This document shows, in pieces, positions 34,837 through 46,485 of a stretch of 64,000 nt of DNA (position 1 is its first letter; each line of letters opens with the position of its first letter). Source of the DNA: Poronia punctata (taxonomy: Eukaryota > Ascomycota > Sordariomycetes > Xylariales > Xylariaceae); the NCBI GenBank assembly GCA_022579005.1, contig MU401464.1, positions 1 through 64,000 on the forward strand, read 5' to 3'. The translations under genes were made by a program, and so were the position numbers. Below the pieces are notes generated by a model. The model was not told the DNA's origin. It searched no databases and was given only the letters and a program-made list of their open reading frames with translations.

Positions 34837-36033
34837 CTAGAAGAAGAAATAAGCGAGCAGGAAGCTCAGGAGACATAAGAGTGCCGTGTACTGCACCGGC
34901 ACACCTTCTGTACCGCGCACCGCTTGTGCAAGCTCTGCAGGTTTGGAGGTTGGCTTCTCCTCTTCGGCCGCACCCGTCTTACGCTGCCGCAGTCCGCTCT
35001 GACCTTGCTTTAGCTGTGCGACCAGGTTTTCGGCTTCTGACAATTTCTGCTTGAGGTCTTCGCGACTTGGTTCGCTCTTCTTAGAGGGAGTTTCCCCTGC
35101 AAGTGCGGCGGAGAAAGAGGCAGGCTCTTCGCGGGATTCGTCGACGGAGGTCTTAGGTTCGGACTGCCCGGCGTTGAATTCTCGGGGAGACGAATAGGTT
35201 GGGGGTGCAGTATCTGGGGTTGACTCGGTCTACGAGGTCTGTCGTCAGTACACCAACATACACCTCTCTTCTCATAGGGCCACATACGCCATTCAATCCT
35301 GTGCTCTTACTTGGCGTCGAAACAGCAACATCACCCCCAGACGCCTTAGGTTTAGGATCGAGGAAAACAACACGAATCTTCTTCTCTTGTATGTCGGATT
35401 TCTCGATTACATCCCACTATCAAAGAATTAGTAAGATGCGGGCGTATCGACACACTAATCTCACTTACAATCGCGGCAAGACTGGCGAACTCCTTATCGG
35501 GGGTAATGGCAACCGACTGCACCAGGAACTTATCTCTGCACTTCGCGCCTGGTGGCGGCTCTTGCTTCATGACCTGAAGGATGACTATAAATAAGTTAGC
35601 ATCGGCGACGAACGGTAACAAGCTTGTGGTTAACGACCTTGGACTTCGACCTCCTTGCCGGGCTCGACACGGCCCGAATTTGGTCTCACGCAGTATCTGA
35701 CACGAACAAGTTAAAATGGGCAACTTTCAAGCAGTCATTCTCAGGTGGTAGCGCGACATACTGCTTTGGTGCGGTTGTTTTGACCTAATGACATGGGGCG
35801 GTCAGCGTCGTAGGTGGCGCGAATAGCGGGAGGGTTGTAGACGTACCTTGAATGCAATCGGGTGCGTGGTCGTGTTTCTAATTCTCAGGGTTTCAAGGGC
35901 TTCAACCGTAAAGGGGCCTATATGCCTGTGAGTATTTGACTGCGATATCTGTTTTGGGCGAATCGGGTTTGGTGAGTGATGTCGACAACATACGGTGGAA
36001 GCCGAGTTCCTGGGGATCAATCTCGACAGACAT
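34837..36033 (-). CDS. scs2: VAMP-associated protein (VAP/Scs2), MSP domain, tail-anchored
   Basis: Seven exons on the minus strand: 35994-36033, 35847-35917, 35762-35784, 35638-35696, 35469-35584, 35311-35416, 34837-35213, giving 263 aa in frame throughout. The MSP domain (about residues 5-125) reads ELGFHRPFTVE, VKTTAPKQYCVRPNSGR and EVEVQVILQVMKQEPPPGAKCRDKFLVQS, as in VAP proteins. VAPs sit in the ER membrane and bind FFAT motifs of lipid-transfer and other contact-site proteins. A coiled-coil segment (LKQKLSEAENLVAQLKQ) precedes a C-terminal membrane anchor, LLCLLSFLLAYFFF. Exon 3 is only 23 nt. The last acceptor (CCCCAG at 35214-35219) was chosen by phase; an earlier CGTAG would not keep frame. 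The start is the only ATG upstream of the conserved ELGFHRPF. It is divergent from the UBX gene, with about 1.15 kb between the starts. Confidence 0.93.
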
Positions 36034-37188
36034 GGTGGATAGCGTCTATTCAGTTCCTATTTGAGCAATCGATGTAATGGAAGCGATTAAAGTCGAGGAA
36101 CACGATAGACGGTGGAATGCGATGTTGGGAGAGGTAGGCGGAACGTAAAGCTGCAAGTGGTCTAGGTAGAACGTTCGTTGCGAAAAGCCGAGGATGTCCC
36201 AGGACCTGGTCGGATTATCGTAGTCGGCTTGGGGAGACGCGGGTATAGCTGCAAAAGGCGAAATATGCGATGCTTCGTAGCGCAACCGCAGATACGTATG
36301 TGGAGGTAAAATTTAGAGACTGTAATCGTTGGCAGATAACGACAATGATGAGGGTTGAGGAGTGGCCCAAGTCTAGCTAGGAGCACGGATGTTTGGTGTT
36401 TGGCGATTACGTTACGATACGAGCTACCTAGGTTACCTATGCCAACATGTTATTAGGTTACTACATCCTGAGGCCACCACGCATCATCGGTTGGCACCAT
36501 AGCAACTTGACAATGCTGGCAACAAGTGATAGGGTATCATCTACCAGGGTCTCGGCCGTCCTTAATACAAGCCTGCCCCGGACTTTCACAGTAATATTTA
36601 GCGTACATAAGCCCCTAAAGGCGCTTTCTCAATGACCGAATATGGTAATTGCCGGTTCACATTGATCATGTACTCGTAAGTAAGTACATATACGGTACAT
36701 CGCAGACATTGTAGGTCCAAAGCGGTTTCGAGCACAGACCACAATACTGCTCGACTGCAAGCACTTCTGAAGGTTAGGTAAAGTACCTAGTAATACCTCA
36801 AGAGGTACCTTGAGGTACCTACTGTGTTTGCAAGGCAGTACGTGTATTTACGAGTACAATGACGTTCCGCAGCTTCTCAACAGCAACGTACTATGGATCC
36901 AACGCCGAACATTGCGAGTAGATATACATAGTACGAATATCTCCTTCAGCATCAAAGTGATTATTCACAAGTTTGACGAGGTTGAAACTCCGGGAATAAA
37001 CTCCGATCTTGCTTTACGCTTTTACCACTGTATAAATACTTCATAAATAGGCTTTCCAATCCCAGTTTAACTGTATTTTTTCTACCTTATTCTAGAGTAG
37101 GGTCTTAATTCCCCTCTAGGTTCTAAACCCCCCCGCATTTCACCATCCACGTTCCTTGCTCCAGTCAACACACAACCAGCATACAAAG
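36034..37188. promoter_or_regulatory. Divergent promoter region of VAP and UBX genes
   Basis: This 1.15-kb spacer separates two start codons pointing away from each other, so both promoters must be here. It contains octamers TACTCGTA (about 36670) and TACGAGTA (about 36848). It also has an 8-bp perfect inverted repeat, ACCTCAAG-AGGTAC-CTTGAGGT, at 36795-36816. CT-rich DNA precedes the UBX start. No specific factor site was recognised. Confidence 0.5.
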
Positions 37189-38271
37189 ATGTCACAGTCA
37201 GTCTTGGAGCAGTTGCTCGAGATGGGCTTCGATAAGGAGCGTGCTGAGCTGGCTGTCAAAAAATCAGATGGCTGTGAGTAAACTGTTCAATGCGGCTACT
37301 AGGCTCTTATCTAACCTGTAACTAGTGCCGGATGCTATGGACTGGCTGGAGAAGAATCAAGATGCCCCGATGGAAGACCTGCTGGCCGAGGAAGAGGCCG
37401 GACCCAGTGTAACCAAGGTGGAGGGACAAGCGGCCTCGTCGCTCGTTTGTAACGAGTGCGGTAAAAAGTTCAGATCTCCCCGTGAAGCCGAGTTCCATGG
37501 TTCAAAGTCGTAAGTCAAACAGTGGGGAGCACAATAGCCTCGATTCTAGCTAATATATGGCTACCTACAGAGGCCACACCGATTTCGCAGAGTCTACCGA
37601 GGAGCTTGCACCTTTAACTGAGGAGGAGAAGAAGCAGAGACTTGTCGAACTCAGAGAGAAGGTCGAGGCTAAGAGGGCAAACCAGGCGCTCATAGACAAG
37701 GAAGAGCAGAAGCGCAATGAGGTACGTCTCTATCACAAAATCAATATGCACTATACTGATAGCATTGCAGCAAATCCGGATGAAAGCTACAAAAGAGTCA
37801 CAGCAGCTGAAAGAGGAGCTTCAACGAAAGGAGCAACTCAAAGAAGCGGCCAAGAAGCGTCAGGAGAAACTCGAAGAACTTGAGGCTAAGAAACGCATCA
37901 AGGCTAAGATTGAGGCGGACAAGGAAGAACGACGACGCAAGGCAGAGGAAGCCAAGGCCGCGCGTGAAGGCAGACCGGTGCCTGAGGCTACCGCTCCCAC
38001 GCCCGTTGCTGCTGCGGCCCCCGCCCGACCTGCTGCAGCCCACAACGAAGCCCGCCTGCGATTACAGACGTCTGGCGGGAACGTCATGAAGACCGTACCA
38101 GCAGAGACGACTCTTTTTGAAGTCGCCCAGATGTTAGAGCGGGAGGACGGCATAACTGTGAGCAAATTTGTCCAGAACTTCCCCAGAAAAGTATTCGAAG
38201 GGCATCTGGATTTCGGCAAGTCACTGAAAGAGGCGGGTTTGGTTCCCAGCGCCGCCCTCATCGTGCAATAG
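37189..38271 (+). CDS. UBA-UBX domain protein (UBXN1/SAKS1-like p97/Cdc48 adaptor)
   Basis: Four exons (37189-37273, 37326-37509, 37571-37721, 37771-38271) give 306 aa. The N-terminal UBA domain, LEQLLEMGFDKERAELAVKK...AMDWL (about residues 5-40), binds ubiquitin. A C2H2-like finger follows, CNECGKKFRSPREAEFHGSKSGH, whose last ligands span the intron 2 junction. Next come a long charged coiled coil (about 105-195), an Ala/Pro linker, and a C-terminal UBX domain (about 220-306) starting ARLRLQTSGGN. UBX domains dock on Cdc48/p97. The domain order matches UBXN1/SAKS1, which links ubiquitinated clients to p97. Introns are 52, 61 and 49 bp. It is confidently assigned to the family; its client set in this fungus is unknown. 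Confidence 0.93.
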
Positions 38272-38709
38272 AACATTGTGGGTATGATAGACAGACACAT
38301 GTATACAGGGGCATAGAGTATACACAATGCAGAGTTGGGAATCGGGCTTTCGGGCTTTGGGCACCTCTGAGCGCTGACTGAACACAAAATCATTATCAAG
38401 TATGGCCTCACATTATGCAGATTTTGTGAGTAAGCGTCATGTCTTCATTTCCGAGGTACTTTTCGTCTAAGGCCAGCAACACCGAGTTCAGATTCCGATC
38501 CCAAATCACATCGTAGCCGTGGATCGAGCCTTACAAAGACTGTCGGATTTAACGTCTTCGCGCAAGGCAGGTCATATTAACCTATGACAGGAGCATCTTT
38601 GCCCTAGGCATCCGTATGGTAGTGCCTCCTTCACGCCACACCAAGAGGTGTATGAAACCCCAAACCATGCATTTGAAGTACAAAAGGAAGTCGTAGCGGA
38701 GAAACAAGT
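38272..38709. other. Convergent intergenic region
   Basis: A 438-bp spacer between the stops of the UBX gene (plus) and the P1 gene (minus). It contains both 3' UTRs. Nothing else was seen. Confidence 0.5.
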
Positions 38710-39279
38710 TTAGTCGAAAAGACCGAATCCCATGTCGTCGTCTGACTCTTCCTTCTCTGTAGTAAATTGTCAGTCATCGAAGCCCTGCCATCGACGTAGG
38801 GCGAAAACGTACCCTCTTCCTTCTCCTCAGCAGGAGCAGCCTCGGCAGCGGCGCCACCAGCAGCGGCACCACCGGCAGCAGGGGCAGCGGCAGCACCACC
38901 ACCAGAGCCAACGGCAGAGAGGAGGTCCTTTACGTCCTTGCCCTCAAGAGCCTATATTCCCATCATCAGCAAACTGGCTTCCTCCGATCCATTTCCGGTT
39001 CTGTTATGGGCGAGCGCGCGCGTGCGTACCTTGGCGAACAGTGATGTCCAGATGGGCTCGACATCGACGACGCCAGCAGCCTTGATCAGCGTCTGCATCT
39101 TGTCGGCCTGTTGGAAGAGTTTGTTAGAACTTCGTAGGCCAGAATATCGCAAATCTCCCAGCCGCCCGGGGTTTCGCATGTGAGGAGGGGTATTTTTGAG
39201 GATCGCTCACAGTAATCTCAACACCGTCATCGGCAAGGATGAGAGCGGCGTAAGATGAGGCGAGTTCGGCGGTCGACAT
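38710..39279 (-). CDS. RPP1: 60S acidic ribosomal protein P1
   Basis: Four exons on the minus strand (39211-39279, 39030-39107, 38813-38951, 38710-38756) give 110 aa, the usual length. The protein begins [19 protein letters not shown], has an Ala/Gly-rich hinge, and ends with the universal P-protein tail [13 protein letters not shown]1 forms a heterodimer with P2 on the ribosomal stalk and recruits elongation factors. Introns of 103, 78 and 56 bp interrupt it; intron-rich ribosomal protein genes are normal in these fungi. The last intron falls in the acidic EEKEEEKEE segment. P1 rather than P2 is called from the N-terminal helix pattern. The gene is divergent from the DUF2408 gene. Confidence 0.96.
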
Positions 39280-40430
39280 TGTGACGGTTTGTGATTGTTG
39301 TGACGACGTGAAGTGTTGTTGTCTTTTGCGAATTGCCTGGAAGGACGCCTCGAAAATAGGTTGACTTGCGCTCTGGAGATAATTTACCCGAAGTCACTTT
39401 GTCAAGGGAAATTTTTGGTGGGCGGAAATGTAGGGCTAGAGCGAATGGAAAAACGAGTCTCCGTTTGGCACTCAGTTGGATCCACACCAAGCGGGCCGAG
39501 AACCTTAGCCTCAATTGGTGCATTAACCAGTTATTCATATATGCTTTTATATTGAATTTCTAAAGTGGTGGAGTTAATGCGGGGACTTGTAGCTACAAGA
39601 TATCCTGGTATCTAATAAAAGATCTGGATGTGAGTGACCAAACGCTCCTGCAGTGACCAGATATGAGGTAATCCCGACCTTACCTATCTCAATGACCCCT
39701 CCTTCCCGCAGCTACACGTATGATTCCATGCCCGCCATACGTTGCTTGGGCTGTACCTTAACACCATACTCACCTACACACCTAAACCTTCTCGATCTTA
39801 GTTAAGTCTGTAGGTACATGTCAACCGAAGAGTTTGTACGTGAAAGCGCCACCAAATATGTACACTACGTAGGGAAAGTACAAGTACATGTTTTGTTAAA
39901 GACGTCCAGCTCTACCTTCCAGTTTACCTCACCTTCCCGGATAAGATGTTGTACTCGTAGGTAGACTATTCCAAGTCTCAGTTTTATCCATCCAATAATC
40001 AACCCAATATATATGGTATGTACAATACTTTTGTACTTGTGTAAACTCCAAGTTCAACCCGCATATGTCAGGTAATATTCCCTTCTTTCAAATATCATTG
40101 GACGTATCCGAGCCGCTCTGGGACTCTGCATACTTCTTTCGCACGCAGATACCAACAGGGCTTCTAGAAGCGCAGTGCTGATCGGTAGGCGTTTTTAGCA
40201 TATCTAATTAATAGGCAGCCTACGTTTTGACGATTGTCGGATCAGAACAAGGAAGAGCACTCGAGCTATACACGTAGATCGAGAGGGGTCGAAGTTCCCG
40301 TTCTTCTCCTTCGAATTTCACTAAAGTTCTAGTGGCCACATCACTTTGTCCAAGATCAAGAACATTGCTCCCTGTGACAGCTGACACAGAGGAAAACCGA
40401 CATCGCGAATTGAACCTCAACCACGATCAG
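39280..40430. promoter_or_regulatory. Divergent promoter region of RPP1 and the DUF2408 gene
   Basis: This 1.15-kb spacer lies between two diverging starts. It contains an octamer TACTCGTA near 39952 and several GTAGGTA-type motifs. The frame upstream of the DUF2408 ATG is open to a GTG at 40332, probably leader. No known ribosomal-protein promoter element was identified with confidence. Confidence 0.45.
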
Positions 40431-42122
40431 ATGGAAACCCCAAAGATCCCGCTTCCCCAAGATGAGGGAGAGAAGGAGATCCTGCAGCAGCTCAACTATA
40501 TCCAAGATGAGCTGCTACTGCGCAAGATAGACCGCACCACCTATGTGCGCTCACAAGACATCATGCAGCTCTACCACCGAACTATTGAGCAAGTGAAGCG
40601 TCTTAACGACTTCCGAAGCGGTAAGACAGTGGAAGAGAACAGAGGTATGCTTACGCCCGCTTGAGCAATCAAATTACAGTCCGACGAAGAAACACCCGCT
40701 AACTACCCCTACGCACAGTGGACAGGGTGGTGGATAGTTGCTTCCAGCTGCTATCGCTCTTCTTCATGACTATAGGGAGAAACAACGAAGCCCCCGCCGC
40801 CTACGCCTTGACATCGACAATCAAGCGACTTTTGGATCACCTTACCGAAGCTGATCTATTCTCGGCCAAAGACCTAGACAGCATGTCCCACACGCTTGAA
40901 CATCTATCCGAAATCGTTCACCATACCCCACCGTCTGAAGAACCCATGCCATGGCTCGAGACTCTAATTTCAAGTCGAATCGAACGATGCCGGGCATCCT
41001 TGGCAAAGCTTCAACATAAACTGGAGGAAATCGCAGAGCCTCTGAGACCTACAGCAGAGAGGCTGGTTTCCATACTGAGACAAATGGCCATGATCAATAC
41101 CAAGACAAAGGTTTGTAGGCATACGTGCCCACGTGGTTCACTTGCGAAGTCCGGCTAATAAGTTATACGAAGTTCTCGCCTGGGGATATACACAAATTTG
41201 AAACGCAACTGAACGAAATCAGCGAGAGTAGGAAGGACGGTAATTTTGTTGATGAGGAAGGTAACGTTCTACAAGGGAGCGAGAAAGTATCCGCCTTGTT
41301 GGAACGATGCCAGCTATATACCAGCATCATCCTTGAAAGGTGAGTCACGCCAGGGATCTAGCAAGCGATTACGTATTGGACACGGGCTAAACCTCCAGAT
41401 AGAGGCGGAAAATTCCCGGACAAATGGCGGTCGATTTACGACGTCCTGGTGGGCATAAGGAATGAGCTAGACAAACTAGCCCTCACCCAGGCCTGGTCCC
41501 TTCGAGAAACTGATCTATGGGACTTTCAACGACAGCTGGACAAGATCGACGAAAGCCGAGTTGACGGCAACTGGCTGGACGAGGACGGACAGCCTGCGGA
41601 GCTCTACGTCCAGCGGGTATGTTGTCTCTCTCTCATTGGGAATTGGCAGTGCAACTATTCTGACAGACAAACAGACACTTCTTTACCTCATTCGGAGATG
41701 TTATGGATACATTTACCACCTCATGATATCCTCGGAGCCCGTATCAGAGGCTCTTCTCCCAGTCTACAATCAACTTACGACATTGAAACGCTGTCTCGTA
41801 GAGGTGAAGAACAGCGGCGGTGTAGCCTCGGTGCGTGAGCTGTACCCGTACAGCATGAAGGTAATTATCCACAATATTGCTGTAGCGTGTTCTAAAGGGC
41901 TAACTCGGAAGAAAGCTTACTTCGATCGATAACATGAGGGTCGACGGGAAGTTTATGATTGGCGGAGAAATACCAGAAGGCCAGGGAAGCGTTAACGAAC
42001 TCTTAGCGGAGTGTTTCGATTTAAACTACGAGCTAAGAATAGCGGCAGAAGATGCATCGGGTGCATCGGGCTCCAGGTCTCCAGACAAGTCAGGCCAGCC
42101 ACCGGCCAGTGACACATCGTGA
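40431..42122 (+). CDS. DUF2408 / UPF0662 family protein
   Basis: Six exons (40431-40644, 40719-41110, 41173-41339, 41403-41616, 41675-41860, 41916-42122) give 459 aa. The sequence is helical and cytosolic-looking, with no signal or membrane segment. Characteristic stretches such as DSCFQLLSLFFMTIGRNNEAPAAYA and YVQRTLLYLIRRCYGYIYHL match the fungal UPF0662 group (S. pombe SPAC30C2.08 type), which has no established function. An internal repeat is visible. A segment of the form L..I.ESR.DGNF.DE.G appears near residue 220 (FETQLNEISESRKDGNFVDEEGN), again near 310 (FQRQLDKIDESRVDGNWLDEDG), and as a shorter version near the C-terminus (SIDNMRVDGKFM..G.IPEGQ). Each is followed by a helix with a CxxL/CY pattern. 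Introns are 55-74 bp. Start at METPKIP chosen as the first ATG in the conserved frame. Confidence 0.9.
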
Positions 42123-42350
42123 TATTATCACGAAAGGTACCTTGGTCGTTTTAGGCAGCAGTCACGTTTCTATGGAAATTGCAGTTGGTCTCGGCGTTTG
42201 TTAGAGTGGTTATTCATGGTCTAAGGCAGGTTTATTTTGTCAAAAACCAACGGCGGTCTGTCCTGATTATATTCTTTATAGCTACCTTTATGGGGTAGTG
42301 ACGATGATGGCAAGTATAAATACCGTGCCTTCCTCGGCTGTCATGGGCTA

Positions 42351-43487
42351 TCAGACAGCAAATTTGGCCTATGAGGGTTCGTTCGGTTAGCAGGGTCATT
42401 GCGCATAGTCGATGCGGTATTTGTGTATGTTGACTTACGGGCCAGATTTGTGCCTACAAGCCGCGTGTATTCGTTAGTATATCGGCTTTATAAGGGGTTG
42501 CGTTGGGGGTATGTGGCCCGGACAGCGACAAGGATGAGGAAAGTGGTATCATGCCGGAAAACAGTTAATAGTTAGGGAACCAGCGGGCGTCGACTCACAT
42601 TCTCCAAATCCCATACACCACTTGTGGCGTAAATGTCTTTTTTCAACACCTCAAGTACCTCCTCCTTGGATTCGGCTACGCATACCAGCGAGCTACCATA
42701 GAAGTCGTACTTGGAGGCATCAGTGCCCTCGGGTATATCGTTAAAGATGGCGCCTTTCCCGTTGTTGGCATTAGTCTTTTTTCACTTTCCATCTCCTTTT
42801 CATGTGTCTCTCTATATTTATCTCTCGCCCTTCACAATTTCCCCAGCTCATGACGTATTCCCACAGATCCGGCCTCACCAAGATGTATTTGGTGGATTTA
42901 GGTGGGGGCTAATCGAAGACAAGACACTCACCTCCTGTCTTGAGGAATCCTGCCTCCGCCAGAGGTCTAATTCCTTCAAAATGTTGCCTACATCAAGGGC
43001 TCTACGTGTTAGTCTATCTACATGAGGTAGAGTTCAAGGCGAGTGTGGTTCGTCCGTGATGAGAGTTCAGATGGGTGTTTGTGGGGGGCTATGAATTTCA
43101 TGATATATTTTTCCATTTTTTTTGTCCCCCTATTCAATATCATTTTTCTTTATTTCTTTTCTTTTCTTTTATAGAGAGAGAAAAAGGGGGATAATGAATG
43201 AATGAATGGATGGATGGATGATTAACTCACGCTCGAACCTTGAGCCTGTCTGCTTGTTTTCCCGGCTTATCTGGCACTACGACGAGCCAATCATACTTGG
43301 TAGAAGAAGATGAAGAAGAAGACATTGGGGAGGATGATGATGATGATGCGGCGAAAAATCGTCGTCTATTTGTGGTTATGGGTAAGGTTCTGGTTAGAAG
43401 ATGGGTTCTTGGAACTACCGGTGCTCGTATGAATCTGATAATGGGTTGGAGGGTGGTGACTCGAGTTGCGGCGGATATGGATGTCAT
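42351..43487 (-). CDS. YCII-domain protein, probably mitochondrial
   Basis: Five exons on the minus strand (43231-43487, 42932-42987, 42599-42753, 42439-42453, 42351-42368) give 166 aa. The YCII fold is recognised from DWLVVVPDKPG, HFEGIRPLAEAGFLKTGGA and KKDIYATSGVWDLE, ending IWPAKFAV. YCII-related proteins are small ferredoxin-like-fold enzymes or stress proteins, mostly uncharacterised. The first 50 residues are rich in Arg, Ser and Thr with no acidic residue (RFIRAPVVPRTHLLTRTLP), a typical mitochondrial presequence. A second in-frame ATG (PMSSSS) lies just before the domain and could give a cytosolic form. The last two exons are only 15 and 18 nt. They were found by matching the family C-terminus and fit the splice consensus, but transcript evidence would be needed to be certain. 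Confidence 0.8.
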
Positions 43488-46485
43488 GATGGATGGAGGG
43501 GGTGGGCTTCCGATGCTGCCCGCCTGATGTTGACTAATCGATTTACATGTAATACCTACTCGAGGAAAGGCGGTTGTCTGGTAACGGTTTGCGGGGTGTC
43601 GGCGTGCTTGGGAGCTGGAGGTGAGTGACGATGGAGAAAGTAGGTGGATGATTTACGCGACCCGATTGGGGATTGGGATTTGGGGGAGCTGCCTTACCTC
43701 TACCCACCTTTTGACCCCCACGATATAGGATATACGACGTATAAGGAGAGATTGAGAAGGATCACGTTGACGAGGAAAGTTTTTTAAAAAAATGGAAGCT
43801 TTTGGGTAGTATTAAAAAATAGTATTTAGAGATTCTTTATCTTGGGTTAAGTAGGTAAGTAGGTAGTTGTGCTTCTGATTCTGTTTTCTATTAAAAGACA
43901 GGCAAGAGCCTCTTGAATACGTTATTTGTAGGTTAGACGATTATTCCCCCTCGCTCTACGTGTACTCGTATATCGAGCTTAGACATATCTAGCGTAAGTA
44001 CAGGTAGATTCTAAGGTTAGGGGGCTATGGCTATATAATCGTATAATTACGAGCCGACTTGTAATATCCTCTTGATGGACAGCGCGGCGAGGTTCGCTAA
44101 TAGATATTTCTGTCTTCGAGAACTCGTTCGTTGGTGATATGTTTTTCAGCGGTCTTGGGATTAACAGCACATGCACCTCCTGTTACTTATTTCCCAACCC
44201 TCTCGTTTAATTGTAACATCTCTATTATCTTTTAATACTGTCCACCGCCAAGGCATTTCTTTTTTTTTGAGAGGTAGGTGAGGTACTCCAATAAGCCAAG
44301 ACAGCCATATTGCAACTGGTGGAAATTTTTAGCATCGTTTTGCTGGAAACTGTTCAAATGAAATAATAGCCATATCTTGGTTACACGGTCCGTCGCGTCG
44401 GCGGTCTCCGACGGAATGTCTCCGTCCAGGTACTCTCAATCGAGTTCCTTGGGACATGTCAAAGGTGTTTGGTGTAGGTAAGTATTCCTGGCATCTAGTA
44501 TATGTAATAATTTGGAGGAAATCCGAGTTCCCGATGCATCCGCTTTCAATTGAAATTGAGTCTTCGGCTTGTCCCGCTTCTGACTTACGAGTAAGCCCTG
44601 GCGTGAAAAGCGAATCCATGACGGGAGGGGTGGGATAACCCGACAACCCGCCCCTTTTTGTCACGGACTGTGATTTTTCTTAATCATACACAATACACGT
44701 TGTAGTAGGAAATTCGGTAGTCCGAGGAGATTGGCATTTGATTTACTCGTACTCAGTATCTTGGGCTTATCATCACGAAGCCAAGGAATGGGACCCTGCC
44801 GAGTACTATGTAAGTAGACTACTTACCTAGTGTACCAGCAAATCCGGGGGTTTGGACTTCCATCTGGGCGCCGAGAGATATGGACGATTTTCTCAAGTGC
44901 ACGTATCTTATTTTCATTTAAAGGCTTGTCATAATAGGACTTACAAGTACGACGGGTTGCACATATTTAACTCTCTGATGATTGCGTTGGTGATGACTGA
45001 CCTAGAAATGTTTAAACGCTCGAGGCTTTGTAGCAAATTCGCAGACTCTGAAGATCTGATGGAGAAAAAGGGTATCATCGGCATACCGGCTGCGGCGTTA
45101 AAATGTTTATTTTTGTTGTTTCCCTGCTTCGAGACAGCCTTTTACTGTGTATTTACATACTATCTATGGTGCCTTGAAATGTCGTCATTACTTCTCCTGT
45201 TTACTAATGACGGGGGACGTCCGATTAACTGTTTTGTAGCTCACCCTATTCAAAACACACATATGTGCATTATATGTAACCCAAGAACGCAAGGCTATAT
45301 GCATCAAGTAAGCGGTTATATAGCTCCTTCGTCTAATAAGTATTTCACATGGTTCAACAGAAAGAGGCTCCCAAGCTGCTGGAATATGTTGTCAAATTGT
45401 ACTCGGACGTAGGTAGATAATGTTTGTCATATTTACTACGAGCAGGTAATCGGGTTATCAATGTCGATCATTTTCTCGACCCCGGATCGTCATCAATCAA
45501 GACAATTGTCGACCGAGCCAATTCAACCACAATGAGCTTATCGGATCCTTCGTGCCAATGTTGCCTTGGATTACATGCCGTACCAAATTATTACAACCCG
45601 TCAGCTCTTTAAAGCATACGGTTAGGTTAGTACGATAACTTATTACAAGTCATCGATGATGCTACGTAGTAGAATACCTACCTACTTTAGTCCAGCCGCG
45701 GTAGCCTCATCGCCCCCTTGCACTTTATCAAGTTTTCATCATTAAATGCCGGGACTAGCCAAGGTCTTGGCCGATCTCGGCGGACGTCCCTAATCATCAA
45801 CCTGCCCTCCGAGTCTGACGCAAGATTGCCCATGACAACAACTTCCACCTTTTGGGTGGCTTGTACACGTACAGTTGAATTATATCCTGTTCCGCGCAAT
45901 CAATACGTGTGCTTCCAACCTACAGTATACTTGTAGTAATCACGCTAGAAATCAATAGGACCAGCCTCGGCATGCGCATGCTTGAGCTCCCCCGCCTGGG
46001 CATGCAGTCGGTCAGCCGTACATATAAGATAATGAGATATAAGATGATAATACCAGACAGCAAAAACATGCGGGAAAGCGACAGGGTAGGTAGGTGACAG
46101 TAATAGTAGGTCCAAGAGATGAGAGAGGCTTGACTGTTTTTAGTCTCGTTGATCATCCGTCACATTGGCCCCCTCCACCTTCCGTTGACGTGTTTGAGAG
46201 ATAAAAAAGGGTCAGGGGTCCCTCCGATGAGATATATATATATATATATATATATACGTGTAAATATGCCCTCATATCGGTCAAGAACAAACTATTTATT
46301 AGCCTACTCCTTCGTTGCATATAGGTTTAACTCGGTCTACCTAACTCTAATCCATATACACTAGACGCTTATATATCGTCACTAATATCTACGTCATCTC
46401 CTTCACAAAACTATCTATAAACCACAATCGCCCACTTACTATTACTCCTCGCTTTGATCTTACTACACATTTCTGAGAGGAAATC
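43488..46485. other. 3-kb intergenic region
   Basis: No gene supported. A 186-codon open frame at 44852-45412 (plus) begins with TTG and has no motif; it is probably chance. Octamers occur near 43967 and 44744. A (TA)n microsatellite spans about 46232-46256. The right end should be the promoter of the 152-aa gene. Confidence 0.5.
46232..46256. repeat. (TA)n microsatellite
   Basis: An uninterrupted AT dinucleotide run of about 25 bp, some 230 bp upstream of the small gene at 46486. It is likely length-variable. Confidence 0.95.

Noticed and set aside
34578..35054. 158-codon plus-strand frame
   Set aside because: Partly antisense to the VAP C-terminal exon, with no motif.
44852..45412. 186-codon open frame on the plus strand
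   Set aside because: Begins with TTG, has no recognisable domain, and the number of such long random frames expected in six frames of 64 kb is close to one.
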